The position numbers and the translations under genes were made by a program. The notes below the pieces were generated by a model, which did not search any database, was not told where the DNA came from, and worked only from the letters and a program-made list of their open reading frames with translations. From Acidimicrobiales bacterium (GTDB taxonomy: Bacteria; Actinomycetota; Acidimicrobiia; Acidimicrobiales; Poriferisodalaceae), in the NCBI GenBank assembly GCA_014239555.1, contig JAAZYR010000006.1:124001-188000 (forward strand): 64,000 nucleotides of DNA, given 5' to 3'. Below are positions 8,874-17,789 of this stretch, one piece after another; positions within the stretch are counted from its first letter, which is position 1; every line of letters starts with the position of its first letter.

Positions 8874-10350
8874 TCACGCCGCTCAACGGACGAATGAGCG
8901 GCGTGTCCCGCTTGTTGTCGTCATAACCATCGCATTGGTGATTTCGGTCACGAACCTCGGACTATCGAAGGCAAGCGCGGAAGAAACCTCGGTCACCGTG
9001 GCGCCTGACCCAACGGTCGTGGCGGTCGTCGATGGGCCAGGAGGCATCGGGTATTGGGTCGTTGCAGTTGACGGATCGATTGAAGTAGTAGGTACCAGCA
9101 TCGTTCCGCCGCTCGGAGAGCGAGACCCAATCACCGATCGAGTACGAACGGCGTATGCCGGCGCACCAGGCGCGTTAGGGATATGGCTCGAACTCGCCGA
9201 TGGGACGAAGCTGGCCGTCGGCGACCCCGGGCCTAGAATTTTCACTGGGCATGACCGCCCGCCAGGATGGCTATCGGGCCTTGCAGTTAAACAACTCATG
9301 GCGGGTAGGTGGATTGACGAAATTGATCGAGGTTGTGTAACGGAACTCCCCAGGGCAGTTCGAATCGGACAACTTCTCCTGCCGGCAATGACAGAAAGTC
9401 AATTTGGCGCTGCAATCGAAGAGTCACGCGACCACCAAATAGCAGGAATACTGCTTTCGGGGGGTGCCACCCCCTGGATCGGCCGCAGAATCACCGAACT
9501 GCAGGATTTCGCAGGACGAATCCCCCTACTCATGGCAGTTGACGAAGAAGGCGGCCGGGTACAACGTCTTAGCGGTGTTTTGCCCAACCTTCCAAGTGCA
9601 GCGCGCCAAGTAAATGAACGACTCGAATTAGTTTCTCAACGCGCGAAACGCCACGCAGGCCAGATGCTTGAACTCGGATTCGGCGTCAACTTTGCCCCTG
9701 TCCTCGACGTTGGATCCGGACCGGGGATCGGTGACAGATCATTTTCCAACGACCCATCGCTTGTCGCCGACTACGGAATGGCGACGATCGAAGGGTTAAG
9801 CGACGGCGGGGTTCTGCCCGTGGTCAAACACTTCCCCGGCCATGGATCAGCAGATTCTGATTCACACTTGGGGCGTTCTATCGGACCACCGTTGGCGGAG
9901 TTACGCGAAAATGACCTCGTCCCCTTTATCGAAGCCATTGCCTTTCGAAAAGCCGCGATCATGGTGGGGCATATCGTGGTGCCGGGTTTAACAGACGACC
10001 TGCCAGCTTCGTTGTCTAAGGCAGCCATAGATGGTCTTTTGCGAAGCGACTTAAATTTCGACGGGCTGGTGGTAACTGACTCACTCAACATGCGCTCGAT
10101 ATCTGACCATTGGACCGTCGATGAAGCGGCTGTCATGTCGCTGGCGGCAGGTGCCGACTTACTGGTATTGGGAAACCTCGCAGATGTCGGTCCTGCCTTT
10201 GACGCAATTGACCGTGCAGTTCACGAGGGCCTAATACCAGTCGATAGAGTCGACGACGCAGCCAACAGGGTGCTCAGAGCAAAAAACATCAACGCTTGCA
10301 CGCTGGTAGGACGGGTACGTGGTGTCCTGAACACCGTTTATGACTGGTAG
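8866..10350 (+). CDS. Exported glycoside hydrolase family 3 (NagZ-like beta-N-acetylhexosaminidase)
   Basis: A 494-aa protein with an N-terminal signal peptide or anchor (VPLVVVITIALVISV, possible cleavage after ASA). A region to about residue 130 carries two imperfect GYW-DG type strands (GIGYWVVAVDGSIEVVG and LGIWLELADGTKLAVG). The GH3 barrel follows, with AVDEEGGRVQRL, the NagZ signature KHFPGHGS near residues 321-327 and VVTDSLNM. NagZ releases terminal GlcNAc from muropeptides, so an exported form suggests wall turnover. ATG 8866 overlaps the previous gene by 8 bp. The upstream in-frame start at 8842 is less likely. Confidence 0.85.
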   Translation: MASHAAQRTNERRVPLVVVITIALVISVTNLGLSKASAEETSVTVAPDPTVVAVVDGPGGIGYWVVAVDGSIEVVGTSIVPPLGERDPITDRVRTAYAGAPGALGIWLELADGTKLAVGDPGPRIFTGHDRPPGWLSGLAVKQLMAGRWIDEIDRGCVTELPRAVRIGQLLLPAMTESQFGAAIEESRDHQIAGILLSGGATPWIGRRITELQDFAGRIPLLMAVDEEGGRVQRLSGVLPNLPSAARQVNERLELVSQRAKRHAGQMLELGFGVNFAPVLDVGSGPGIGDRSFSNDPSLVADYGMATIEGLSDGGVLPVVKHFPGHGSADSDSHLGRSIGPPLAELRENDLVPFIEAIAFRKAAIMVGHIVVPGLTDDLPASLSKAAIDGLLRSDLNFDGLVVTDSLNMRSISDHWTVDEAAVMSLAAGADLLVLGNLADVGPAFDAIDRAVHEGLIPVDRVDDAANRVLRAKNINACTLVGRVRGVLNTVYDW

Positions 10351-10372
10351 CGATTACGTCCTGCTGTGTCCC

Positions 10373-11461
10373 TCAGTCGAACATGACCACGGATCTAGTA
10401 ACTGATCCGGCTTTCATCGCCTCAAAACCTTGGTTGATTTCGTTCAAGGTGATCCGAGCCGACACCATTTCGTCAAGCATCAGTCTTCCATCCAGATACA
10501 TGTCGATTAGCCGAGGCATGTCTGTGCGGAACTGGTTTGAACCCATGTTTGACCCCTGAATTTTCTTCTCAAACAAGAAGTCAACGCCATGAAGTTCCAC
10601 ATTGGTGCCAATAGGAATCATTCCAATCACGGTCGCAGTGCCACCGTTGCGTAAGCTTTGGAAAGATTGTTCCGTGGTTTGTTTGAGACCTACCGCCTCA
10701 AACGATTTGTGAACACCGCCGCTAGTCATCTCATGAATCGCCGCAACGGCGTCAGTGTCGGCAGCATTCACGGTGTCAGTCGCACCCATTTGTCGGGCGA
10801 CTTCAAGCTTGTTGTCGATCATATCGACGGCGATAATCCTGCCAGCGCCGGCAATTCGCGCTCCCTGAATAGCGCCAAGACCAATACCGCCCGCACCAAA
10901 CACTGCAACCGTCTCTCCGGGCTCCACCCGAGCCGTTCGAAACACCGCCCCGACACCCGTCATAACTCCACAGCCAATGAGCGAAGCGCGATCGAGAGGC
11001 ATGTCCTCTCGGATCTTCACTATGGCGTGCTCATGGACCAACATCTGCTCTGCGAATGATGAGAGATGGAGAAATTGCCAAGCAGGAGCGCCATCGATCG
11101 TTAGACGAGGAGTTTCGTCAGGGCCCCGGTTGCACTCTAAATCTTTGTTCGAGCACAGAGACAAACGACCCTCGATGCAGTACGAGCAGTGACCACAAAA
11201 CACTGAAAGGCAAGTGATGACGTGATCCCCGGGCTGCACATAAGTCACATCAGATCCGACTGCCTCCACGACGCCAGCCGATTCGTGCCCGAGCACCGCT
11301 GGTGTCATATATGGGTACTTGCCCTCCATGAAGTGAAGATCGCTGTGGCAAAGGCCGGCCGCGGCGGTTTGAATAAGAACTTCACGAGGTCCCGGTTTGT
11401 CTATTCCGACCTCGGTTATCTCAAGTTCACCTGGAATTTCATTCAGAACTGCTGCTTTCAC
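10373..11461 (-). CDS. Zinc-dependent alcohol dehydrogenase
   Basis: A 362-aa medium-chain dehydrogenase. The catalytic-zinc Cys is in AAGLCHSDLHFMEG, with GHESAGVVEAVG. The structural zinc site is the cysteine cluster in FCGHCSYCIEGRLSLCSN. The nucleotide loop is VFGAGGIGLGAIQGA. It resembles the class III / NDMA-type actinobacterial branch acting on alcohols or formaldehyde conjugates; the substrate is not determinable. GTG start preceded by a GAGGGGG stretch that can act as a ribosome binding site. Convergent with the glycosidase, 22 bp apart. Confidence 0.87.
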   Translation of the reverse strand: MKAAVLNEIPGELEITEVGIDKPGPREVLIQTAAAGLCHSDLHFMEGKYPYMTPAVLGHESAGVVEAVGSDVTYVQPGDHVITCLSVFCGHCSYCIEGRLSLCSNKDLECNRGPDETPRLTIDGAPAWQFLHLSSFAEQMLVHEHAIVKIREDMPLDRASLIGCGVMTGVGAVFRTARVEPGETVAVFGAGGIGLGAIQGARIAGAGRIIAVDMIDNKLEVARQMGATDTVNAADTDAVAAIHEMTSGGVHKSFEAVGLKQTTEQSFQSLRNGGTATVIGMIPIGTNVELHGVDFLFEKKIQGSNMGSNQFRTDMPRLIDMYLDGRLMLDEMVSARITLNEINQGFEAMKAGSVTRSVVMFD

Positions 11462-11478
11462 TTCAAACCCCCTCGGTC

Positions 11479-11507
11479 TTGAGGCCCATTTCGTCGCTGG
11501 GCCTCAA
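11479..11507 (-). repeat. 10-bp inverted repeat in the ADH leader
   Basis: TTGAGGCCCA at 11479-11488 is the exact reverse complement of TGGGCCTCAA at 11498-11507, with a 9-nt loop. It lies between the stop of the aldo/keto reductase and the start of the alcohol dehydrogenase, 17 bp before the latter. No T-run follows on either strand, so an operator or mRNA leader hairpin is as likely as a terminator. Confidence 0.5.
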
Positions 11508-11573
11508 CCTCACTGAGAGAGGAGGCTAGCCCTAGTGCCCTCAATGAGCGAAATGGATGCGCAATATGTCTGC

Positions 11574-12605
11574 CTAAGAAGTGCCGATGGATAACAAGTT
11601 ATCTACCGGACGGTATAGCTCCTCTAGGTGACCAATCTCTTGAGGTGAAAGCTCGATGCTGCAAGCTTCGACGAGTTGTTGTAACTGTTCAACCCGCGAC
11701 ACACCCACAACCGGGGAGGTAACCCCTGGTTTAGATAAGAGCCATGCAATAGCTATCTGAGCCGGCCGACAGCCGCGTTCGTCTGCAAGTGCAATAACCC
11801 GATCAGCAATTTCAAAATCCATTTCGCCTCGGTACAGCGATTCGGTACGCGTGCGATCTTGACCTGTTGAACGGTCCGTGGTCCCACCGTCGAGGCTGCC
11901 CCGATATGCCCCCGCCAAGATCCCGCGCGCCAACGGAGACCAGGGTTGCAACGCAACCCCGCTGCCAAGACAATAAGGATTCATTTCGCGTTCTTCCTCG
12001 CGATAAATGAGGTTGTAATGGTTCTGCATGCTGACGAACTCTGTCCACCCATTGATACGAGCAGTCAATTGCAATTCAGCGAATTGCCAGGCGAACATCG
12101 AAGAAGCACCGATATGGAGCGCCTTGCCTGCTTTGACGACGTCGTTAAGCGCTTCAAGGGTTTCCTCGATTGGGGTGGAGGCTGCTCCTCTAATGCCGTG
12201 CGGGTGGCGATGGATGATGAGTTGGTCTACGTAGTCAAGTCCGAGACGACGAAGCGAATTATCAACGCCTTCCATAATGTGTTTTCTGGAAAGCCCCCCC
12301 TGGTTGGCCCCGCGACCCATCGGCATAGCGACCTTGGTATTGATGACGTATTCGTCGCGCTGCAATAACTCGCCTAGTAACTGTCCCACCACTTCCTCGC
12401 AAGCTCCGACACCATAAATATCAGCGGTGTCGAAGTAAAAAAGCCCAGATTCAATAGCAGCTTCAAAAATCGGCCGGGCGTCGTCGACGCCCAAAGTCCA
12501 ATCCCCTTGGTGACCTCTACCTGGTTCGCCGAAGTTCATGGTGCCGAGACATAGTCGAGGTACGCGGAGCCCTGTTTTCGCCCCGAGAGTAACGGTGTCA
12601 AGCAT
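11574..12605 (-). CDS. Aldo/keto reductase
   Basis: A 343-aa TIM-barrel NADPH-dependent oxidoreductase. Signatures: VPRLCLGTMNFG at the N-terminus, FDTADIYG with the catalytic Asp and Tyr, LGLDYVDQLIIHRHP with the catalytic His, and WSPLARGILAG near the cofactor loop. It resembles the YajO/AKR12-15 group that reduces carbonyls. ATG 12605 was chosen because AGGAAGGA lies just upstream; a longer in-frame start at 12623 lacks this. It is divergent from the enoyl-CoA hydratase gene. Confidence 0.87.
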   Translation of the reverse strand: MLDTVTLGAKTGLRVPRLCLGTMNFGEPGRGHQGDWTLGVDDARPIFEAAIESGLFYFDTADIYGVGACEEVVGQLLGELLQRDEYVINTKVAMPMGRGANQGGLSRKHIMEGVDNSLRRLGLDYVDQLIIHRHPHGIRGAASTPIEETLEALNDVVKAGKALHIGASSMFAWQFAELQLTARINGWTEFVSMQNHYNLIYREEEREMNPYCLGSGVALQPWSPLARGILAGAYRGSLDGGTTDRSTGQDRTRTESLYRGEMDFEIADRVIALADERGCRPAQIAIAWLLSKPGVTSPVVGVSRVEQLQQLVEACSIELSPQEIGHLEELYRPVDNLLSIGTS

Positions 12606-12720
12606 GGCCGGTCCTTCCTGCAAGATCGATGGCCGAGTCAGATGAATCTGAACGGGTGTTGCCTATAGACAGCGGCCACTACTCTACGGCAACTGCGATC
12701 TATGGCCGGAGGCTGATCCG

Positions 12721-13566
12721 TTGGCTGAATCAGTGTTGTATGAAGAACGTGACGGCGTGGCGCTCATCACAATCAATCGACCGGAGCGGTTGAACACGCT
12801 CACTGTTGAGGTCATTCACGGAGTTGCAGATGGTGTCGAACAAGCCACGTCTACCAGCGACGTCGCGGCGATTGTCCTAAGAGGCGCTGGAAGCAACATC
12901 TCCGCCGGGTACGACCTTGATGAATTCATAGCCAATGCTGCTAGCGAAGAAGGCGAAGTCTGGGATCCCGTAGCCGACTACCAATCAATGGCAGAAAATG
13001 TGCGTCGTTTCATGAAGCTCTGGGAGTGTCCTAAACCGGTTATCGGTGAAATCTCAGGGTGGGCTCTTGGAGGAGCCACCGATCTCATACTGTGTGCGGA
13101 CCTTCTCTTCATGGCTAGCAATGCACAGATCGGTTACGCACCTAGTCGCATATATGGAACACCGACGACCATGATGTGGGTGCACCGCATCGGCCTCGAA
13201 CATGCGAAACAATTTTTGCTAACAGGACGTCCGATTGACGCTGACACAGCATTTCGCATCGGTTTAGTCTCACGTGTCTGCGATCCAGAGGATTTGTCGC
13301 ACGCAGCAGAAACCGAAGCGCGTCGTTTTACCAACATCCCGGCTAATCAACTTGCCCTCAATAAGCTTCTCATTAACCAGGCTTTCGAGAACATGGGGCT
13401 CCGCACTTCCCAGATGTTGGGGACGTTCTTTGACGGCATTGCTCGCCACACGCCTGAAGCACAAAAATGGGTATCGCAAATTCACGGAGGAAATGTTCGC
13501 GATGCTGTCGCCGATAGAGACCGCCCGTGGCATGACTACGGTCAGACAGCTGAGAACCAAAAATAA
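12721..13566 (+). CDS. Enoyl-CoA hydratase/isomerase family protein
   Basis: A 281-aa crotonase-fold protein. It has ALITINRPERLNTL, the first oxyanion-hole segment SNISAGYDLDEF, and the second, GEISGWALGGATDLILCADL, followed by GYAPSRIYGTP. It probably hydrates or isomerises an enoyl-CoA in acyl-CoA breakdown. The start codon is TTG, supported by GGAGG at 12708-12712. The substrate is unknown and there are no beta-oxidation partners beside it. It ends 19 bp from the convergent lipoprotein gene. Confidence 0.85.
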   Translation: MAESVLYEERDGVALITINRPERLNTLTVEVIHGVADGVEQATSTSDVAAIVLRGAGSNISAGYDLDEFIANAASEEGEVWDPVADYQSMAENVRRFMKLWECPKPVIGEISGWALGGATDLILCADLLFMASNAQIGYAPSRIYGTPTTMMWVHRIGLEHAKQFLLTGRPIDADTAFRIGLVSRVCDPEDLSHAAETEARRFTNIPANQLALNKLLINQAFENMGLRTSQMLGTFFDGIARHTPEAQKWVSQIHGGNVRDAVADRDRPWHDYGQTAENQK

Positions 13567-13578
13567 GTTCGCCTTGAT

Positions 13579-13594
13579 GCGGAGATCACTCCGC
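13579..13594. terminator. Possible weak bidirectional hairpin between convergent genes
   Basis: GCGGAG and CTCCGC pair around an ATCA loop between the stops of the enoyl-CoA hydratase and the lipoprotein gene; the loop includes the latter's stop codon. There is no strong T-run, so this is a weak candidate. Confidence 0.3.
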
Positions 13595-14758
13595 GGGCAA
13601 AGTCACCTCAACAACTGGTGGTAACGGCTCCTCGCCGCTTGCCACGGAATCCACGATTTGTTTCCAGGTCATCAACCACACTTCCCAGAGCGGCCCAATC
13701 CGCCATTCATCAATAGGGATAGCGGTCACATCTACACCGAACCGCCGCCAAGCGTCCGTGCGAACGATGTCAGTTCTTGTGGGGCGGCTCCCGTAGCGAT
13801 CAGGAACTCCGTACTGGAAGAGGGGTTCGATAAGGGTGTCAACGAGCCGTCCAGCGTTTCTTCGATCAGGAGTGTTGCTAACCACTCCTGCGTAGTTGAC
13901 AATCTTTATGCACCCGTTATCAATAACGGCGACGTCTACGTCATCTGGAAGTTCAGGAAGAAATCGGACACTAACGGCGGGCATACCCGAAGAGCCCCAA
14001 GTTAATGAACGGGTGTCGGTATTCTCCGAACCAGCTGAAGGTTGAAAACGGCTAAACCAAGCCTCTTCCCAACTCGGAGCGATTTCGACTCCCCAGCGGA
14101 GCATCTCATCGACGACTTTTGGCCAGGGAGTGACACCTTCTACGTTTTCGGGATGAAGGCGTTCGACCGCTACCAAAAAATAAAGACCCAGCCGGCTCGA
14201 CAACGGATCTGGGATTACAGCGGTTGCAGCATGTCGAGGATCTGCAAGGTCATCGATCTTTTCGGGGGCTAGCAGCGGAATGTCACCCGGTTCAGGTAAT
14301 TGATCCACTCGACGTGGAGCGGTGTCGTATCGAGATTTCGATCGATTCAAACAGGCTGCTAACTGACTGATCGGAGTCAGCATCTCATCTTGGAGTAATA
14401 ACGAAGGATCAAGGCGATCTATCGCGATCGGACGATAGGGCTCGACCAGTCTGTTCTCTGTGACTCGTCGACGTTCAAGACTATCGATCCCCAGAACGAC
14501 GTCTGCAACGGGACTCGCAGCCGTTCTTTCAAGTAAATCGACCATGGAAGTTGTGTCTTTTTCCGTGAATACGAGCACCTCAATCCCAGTGCGGGTTGTG
14601 AAGTCGTCAATTGCCTCCTGAGGCAAGTGAAACTCTTCATGAGTTAACAGGCGTATCGTGGTGGCGGTTTTGGCGGTAGTTGCACAACCCCCACCCAAAA
14701 GGGCGACGAAACCTACGGCGCAAACAGTTATGCCGAATCGGAGAAATGATTTATCCAT
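13586..14758 (-). CDS. Thiamine-binding-type ABC substrate-binding lipoprotein
   Basis: A 390-aa periplasmic-binding-protein-fold lipoprotein; the lipobox is LGGGC with Cys25. It follows the TbpA pattern: RLLTHEEFHLPQEAIDDFTTRTGIEVLVF at the start, VADVVLGIDSL, DPLSSRLGLYFLVA in place of the usual NPATSSPGLAFL, and GVEIAPSWEEAWFSRF. It overlaps by 8 bp the thiamine pyrophosphokinase gene, which supports thiamine or a thiamine-like ligand. No permease or ATPase gene is next to it, so partners must be elsewhere. The exact ligand is inference. Confidence 0.75.
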   Translation of the reverse strand: MDKSFLRFGITVCAVGFVALLGGGCATTAKTATTIRLLTHEEFHLPQEAIDDFTTRTGIEVLVFTEKDTTSMVDLLERTAASPVADVVLGIDSLERRRVTENRLVEPYRPIAIDRLDPSLLLQDEMLTPISQLAACLNRSKSRYDTAPRRVDQLPEPGDIPLLAPEKIDDLADPRHAATAVIPDPLSSRLGLYFLVAVERLHPENVEGVTPWPKVVDEMLRWGVEIAPSWEEAWFSRFQPSAGSENTDTRSLTWGSSGMPAVSVRFLPELPDDVDVAVIDNGCIKIVNYAGVVSNTPDRRNAGRLVDTLIEPLFQYGVPDRYGSRPTRTDIVRTDAWRRFGVDVTAIPIDEWRIGPLWEVWLMTWKQIVDSVASGEEPLPPVVEVTLPAE

Positions 14759-15422
14759 CGCGGGAAGTGACCACTACCAAAAGGATGCCTTGGTGCACCG
14801 TGATTACTGGGGTATTGAGCACTTCGTTACTGAGCCCCAGACTGCTGAACGGCGAGATTTTATCGGTGGCAGCGAGATTCCAACGCAACCCGCTGGTGGA
14901 TGCTCTGGAGTCGCTGTCTAACGCGAGGAGAGTCAACCACGAACCCACTGCAACTTCTAGATCGAAAGGTTTGCCTGGTTGCAACGCCACAGCGCGACTA
15001 GGCCCACAGTGAGTGACAATGCGTTGGCCGATATTTTCCTCGTTGGCTATGAGCATTAATCCGATAAGTAAATGATCGAGCCTTCCTTCTCCTCCAGTGA
15101 GAACGTCAACACTTGTTGCCCCCGCGGTCCGAGCGAATCGCAGGGCGAGAGCAAGATCGCTCGCGTCCTTGTCCTGAGGGTGCCGCTCGATTAGCAAGCC
15201 ATCGTCGGTTTCTTGGAGCTCGTCCAGGGGAAGCGAATCGAAATCTCCGACGACAACATCTACCGATAATCCCAGAGCCCTAGCGTGCTGGTAGCCGACG
15301 TCGGCGGCGATGACCAGAGATGGCAACGCCTCAGCAGGGAGCGATGGTATCCGGGGACCTCCATCAATCACCCAAGTTCGGGTTGGATCTAAAGAAGCAG
15401 CGTCACTCAGCGACCTAAACAC
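14751..15422 (-). CDS. Thiamine pyrophosphokinase
   Basis: A 223-aa protein matching thiamin pyrophosphokinase: VIAADVGYQHARALGLSVDVVVGDFDSL, then HPQDKDASDLALALRFA and the GGEGRLDHLLIGLMLIA segment (usual GG.GGR.DH). The product is thiamine diphosphate. GTG start with GGAG a few bases upstream. The binding-protein gene follows with an 8-bp overlap, forming a two-gene thiamine unit. No TPP riboswitch-like leader is visible in the short divergent region. Confidence 0.85.
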   Translation of the reverse strand: MFRSLSDAASLDPTRTWVIDGGPRIPSLPAEALPSLVIAADVGYQHARALGLSVDVVVGDFDSLPLDELQETDDGLLIERHPQDKDASDLALALRFARTAGATSVDVLTGGEGRLDHLLIGLMLIANEENIGQRIVTHCGPSRAVALQPGKPFDLEVAVGSWLTLLALDSDSRASTSGLRWNLAATDKISPFSSLGLSNEVLNTPVITVHQGILLVVVTSRDG

Positions 15423-15501
15423 AACTCCATGATTGCTTACAAATGGGTGTAAATGACAACGGGGATTTCGTGAGCGACGCTTTCTGCGGCTTGGTGGCCG
15501 G

Positions 15502-15507
15502 TACCTT
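15502..15507 (+). promoter_or_regulatory. Probable -10 (TACCTT) for the PBP1A gene, leaderless
   Basis: TACCTT ends 6 bp before the ATG of the PBP gene, so transcription would begin at the start codon. No ribosome binding site is needed in this arrangement. The -35 is weak. Confidence 0.45.
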
Positions 15508-15513
15508 CGGGGG

Positions 15514-17721
15514 ATGGTGCGCTCCTTTCGACGCCTTCTCCGTCTCCCTGTTCTTCTTATGATGGTGATCGCATTCGCCGTTTTGTTAACGACCGTTGGT
15601 CTTGCAATCGCACCGCACAGTAAAGAAGCGTTGTTCGCGGTGGAACGAGAACGAGTTGATGTTGCCCTAAATCTTTCCCCCGGGGCCCAGCGAACCGAGG
15701 TCTATGGAAGCGATGGCAATGAAATAGGAATCTTGCGCTACGACATCGACCGGGAGTTGGTGAAAATAGGGCAAGTTCCAGAAAACGTGCTCGCCACATT
15801 GTTAGCTGTGGAAGACAACAAATTCTGGTTACACAACGGGGTAGATATTCGCGCCATTTCTCGAGCGATGATTCAAAACGTCACTAGTGGTGGGATCACC
15901 CAAGGCGGTTCGACGATCACACAACAAATTGTGAAATTACGGATCGTTGGCAACGAAAGCTCTTTTAGTCGCAAAATTCGTGAAGCTGTGTTGGCAGCGC
16001 GCCTCGAGGAAGAATTCACCAAGCAAGAAATTCTCGAGTTCTATCTCAATGAGATTTATTTCGGCAACGGCGCTTACGGCCTTCAGGCCGCAGCTGAAAC
16101 GTATTTCGGGAAGGACGTTGACGAACTTGACGTCGGTGACGCGGCGTTGCTAGCTGGCCTTATCAGAAGTCCCGGAATCTTTGATGGTTTCGACGACACA
16201 GAGGTTGTCGGTAAACGTCGGAGCATGTCGCTGCAGAGCGCCGAGGATGCAGGCGTCATTGATGCTGAGGAACGCAAGCGGTTTGAGGAGCGTGGTCTTC
16301 CTGACCGAAACAGAAGTCCACAACGAACCGACGAAACCCTCCGACGAGATTATTTCCTTGACGAAGTAACTGAAGCACTCCTAAAGCACCCGGCGTTAGG
16401 AGAGACATACCAAGAAAGATTCGCAAAGGTTTACAACGGCGGTCTTCGAGTGTGGACCACATTCGACGCGACTCTCCAACGACAGATGGAAGCAGCGGTG
16501 CGAGAGGTGCTGCCTGAAGGCACGGGCGACTTTGAGGTTGCGATGGCTTCGGTCGACCCTTCCAGCGGTGCGGTACGAGCGTTTATCGGCGGCCCAGAAT
16601 TTGCTGAGTTCCAATTCAACCTTGTCACGCAAGGAAGACGACAGCCTGGCTCCTCTTTTAAGACCTACGTCCTGGCAGCGGCGGTCGAAAAAGCTGGATT
16701 ATTTCCTTTTGACACCGTCAGCGGGAAAGGGCCCTGCACATTTCCTAATCCACCCAACGTTGACTATGAGGTAGACAACTTCAACGAGAGCGACGGAGTA
16801 GTGGGCACTGTTCAATTCGCCGTGTTGAAAAGTTCTAACTGCGGATTCGTGCGTCTGGGACTACGAACAGGGCTAGAAAACGTCGTAGAGGTAGCAAACA
16901 GACTCTTGGGGCGTAACGCTGAAAATTCCTTCCGCCCATACCTTTCTTTGTCACTTGGGGCGCAAGAAGTCACGCCACTTGAACAAGCGGTGGCCTATGC
17001 CGCAATAGCCAACGGTGGTCTCAGAATGGAGCCGTACTACATAAGCAAGATTGAAGATGCGTCGGGATCGGTGCTGTATCAGCACGTGCCGAGAGGCCGC
17101 CGAGCGATCAAATCAACCACTGCGGCATGGGTGACAGAAGCCCTTGAGCAAAATGTCATTGCTGGGACAGGGCGAAGAGCGCAGCTGGAGAGTGGTCAAC
17201 TGTCTGCCGGCAAAACTGGCACGTCTCAGGATTTTAGTGATGCTTGGTACGTGGGTTTCACACCCCACCTGAGCACTTCGGTTTGGATGGGGCATCCTGA
17301 AGAAAAAGTGTCTATGACTGACATCCAAGGTCGAGATGGGACAGGTGGATGGGTTCCTGCACGCATTTGGGGGGCATACATGACACGCGTTCTAGAGGGC
17401 CAAGAAGTTCTGCCGTTCACTGAACCACCTCCACCCCAAAGAAACTCGCAGCTTCTGTACTTGTCAGACGAGATGTGTGCAGTGGACATCCAGCTAGATC
17501 GGGATCGCGACGCAATGCAGTTTGACTTGCCATGTTCGATGGTGGAAGTGGACCTTAACTCGGGCAGCTTTGTGGCACATCCCGAGGCGAACTGCCGAAT
17601 TACCGAACTATCCAACGTTGGCGTTCATAGAGATCAATACCTCAATTGTGGCCTTGTGTCCGGCCGCAACCCGGTAACTACCACTACTGTGCCCTCGGAA
17701 GAAAAAGAGAATGGGACCTGA
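15514..17721 (+). CDS. Class A penicillin-binding protein (PBP1A-type)
   Basis: A 735-aa bifunctional peptidoglycan synthase with one N-terminal membrane segment. Glycosyltransferase 51 motifs: AVEDNKFWLHNGVD, GGSTITQQIVK, RKIREAVLAARLEE and EIYFGNGAYGLQAAAETYFGK. Transpeptidase motifs: SSFK (nucleophile Ser), KSSNCG (SxN) and the KTGT triad. It polymerises glycan strands and cross-links them outside the membrane. There is no PASTA domain; the C-terminal tail is short and Thr-rich. It lies 91 bp from the divergent thiamine unit. Confidence 0.93.
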   Translation: MVRSFRRLLRLPVLLMMVIAFAVLLTTVGLAIAPHSKEALFAVERERVDVALNLSPGAQRTEVYGSDGNEIGILRYDIDRELVKIGQVPENVLATLLAVEDNKFWLHNGVDIRAISRAMIQNVTSGGITQGGSTITQQIVKLRIVGNESSFSRKIREAVLAARLEEEFTKQEILEFYLNEIYFGNGAYGLQAAAETYFGKDVDELDVGDAALLAGLIRSPGIFDGFDDTEVVGKRRSMSLQSAEDAGVIDAEERKRFEERGLPDRNRSPQRTDETLRRDYFLDEVTEALLKHPALGETYQERFAKVYNGGLRVWTTFDATLQRQMEAAVREVLPEGTGDFEVAMASVDPSSGAVRAFIGGPEFAEFQFNLVTQGRRQPGSSFKTYVLAAAVEKAGLFPFDTVSGKGPCTFPNPPNVDYEVDNFNESDGVVGTVQFAVLKSSNCGFVRLGLRTGLENVVEVANRLLGRNAENSFRPYLSLSLGAQEVTPLEQAVAYAAIANGGLRMEPYYISKIEDASGSVLYQHVPRGRRAIKSTTAAWVTEALEQNVIAGTGRRAQLESGQLSAGKTGTSQDFSDAWYVGFTPHLSTSVWMGHPEEKVSMTDIQGRDGTGGWVPARIWGAYMTRVLEGQEVLPFTEPPPPQRNSQLLYLSDEMCAVDIQLDRDRDAMQFDLPCSMVEVDLNSGSFVAHPEANCRITELSNVGVHRDQYLNCGLVSGRNPVTTTTVPSEEKENGT

Positions 17722-17789
17722 TAGCTGCCGTGCGTGATAGAACCGGAACACGTTGAGGGTCAAGATTTGATGTCTTTAAGGAGGCAACA

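Noticed and set aside
15423-15513. TPP riboswitch before the thiamine genes
   Set aside because: The divergent gap is only 91 bp and shows no THI-box elements such as CUGAGA.
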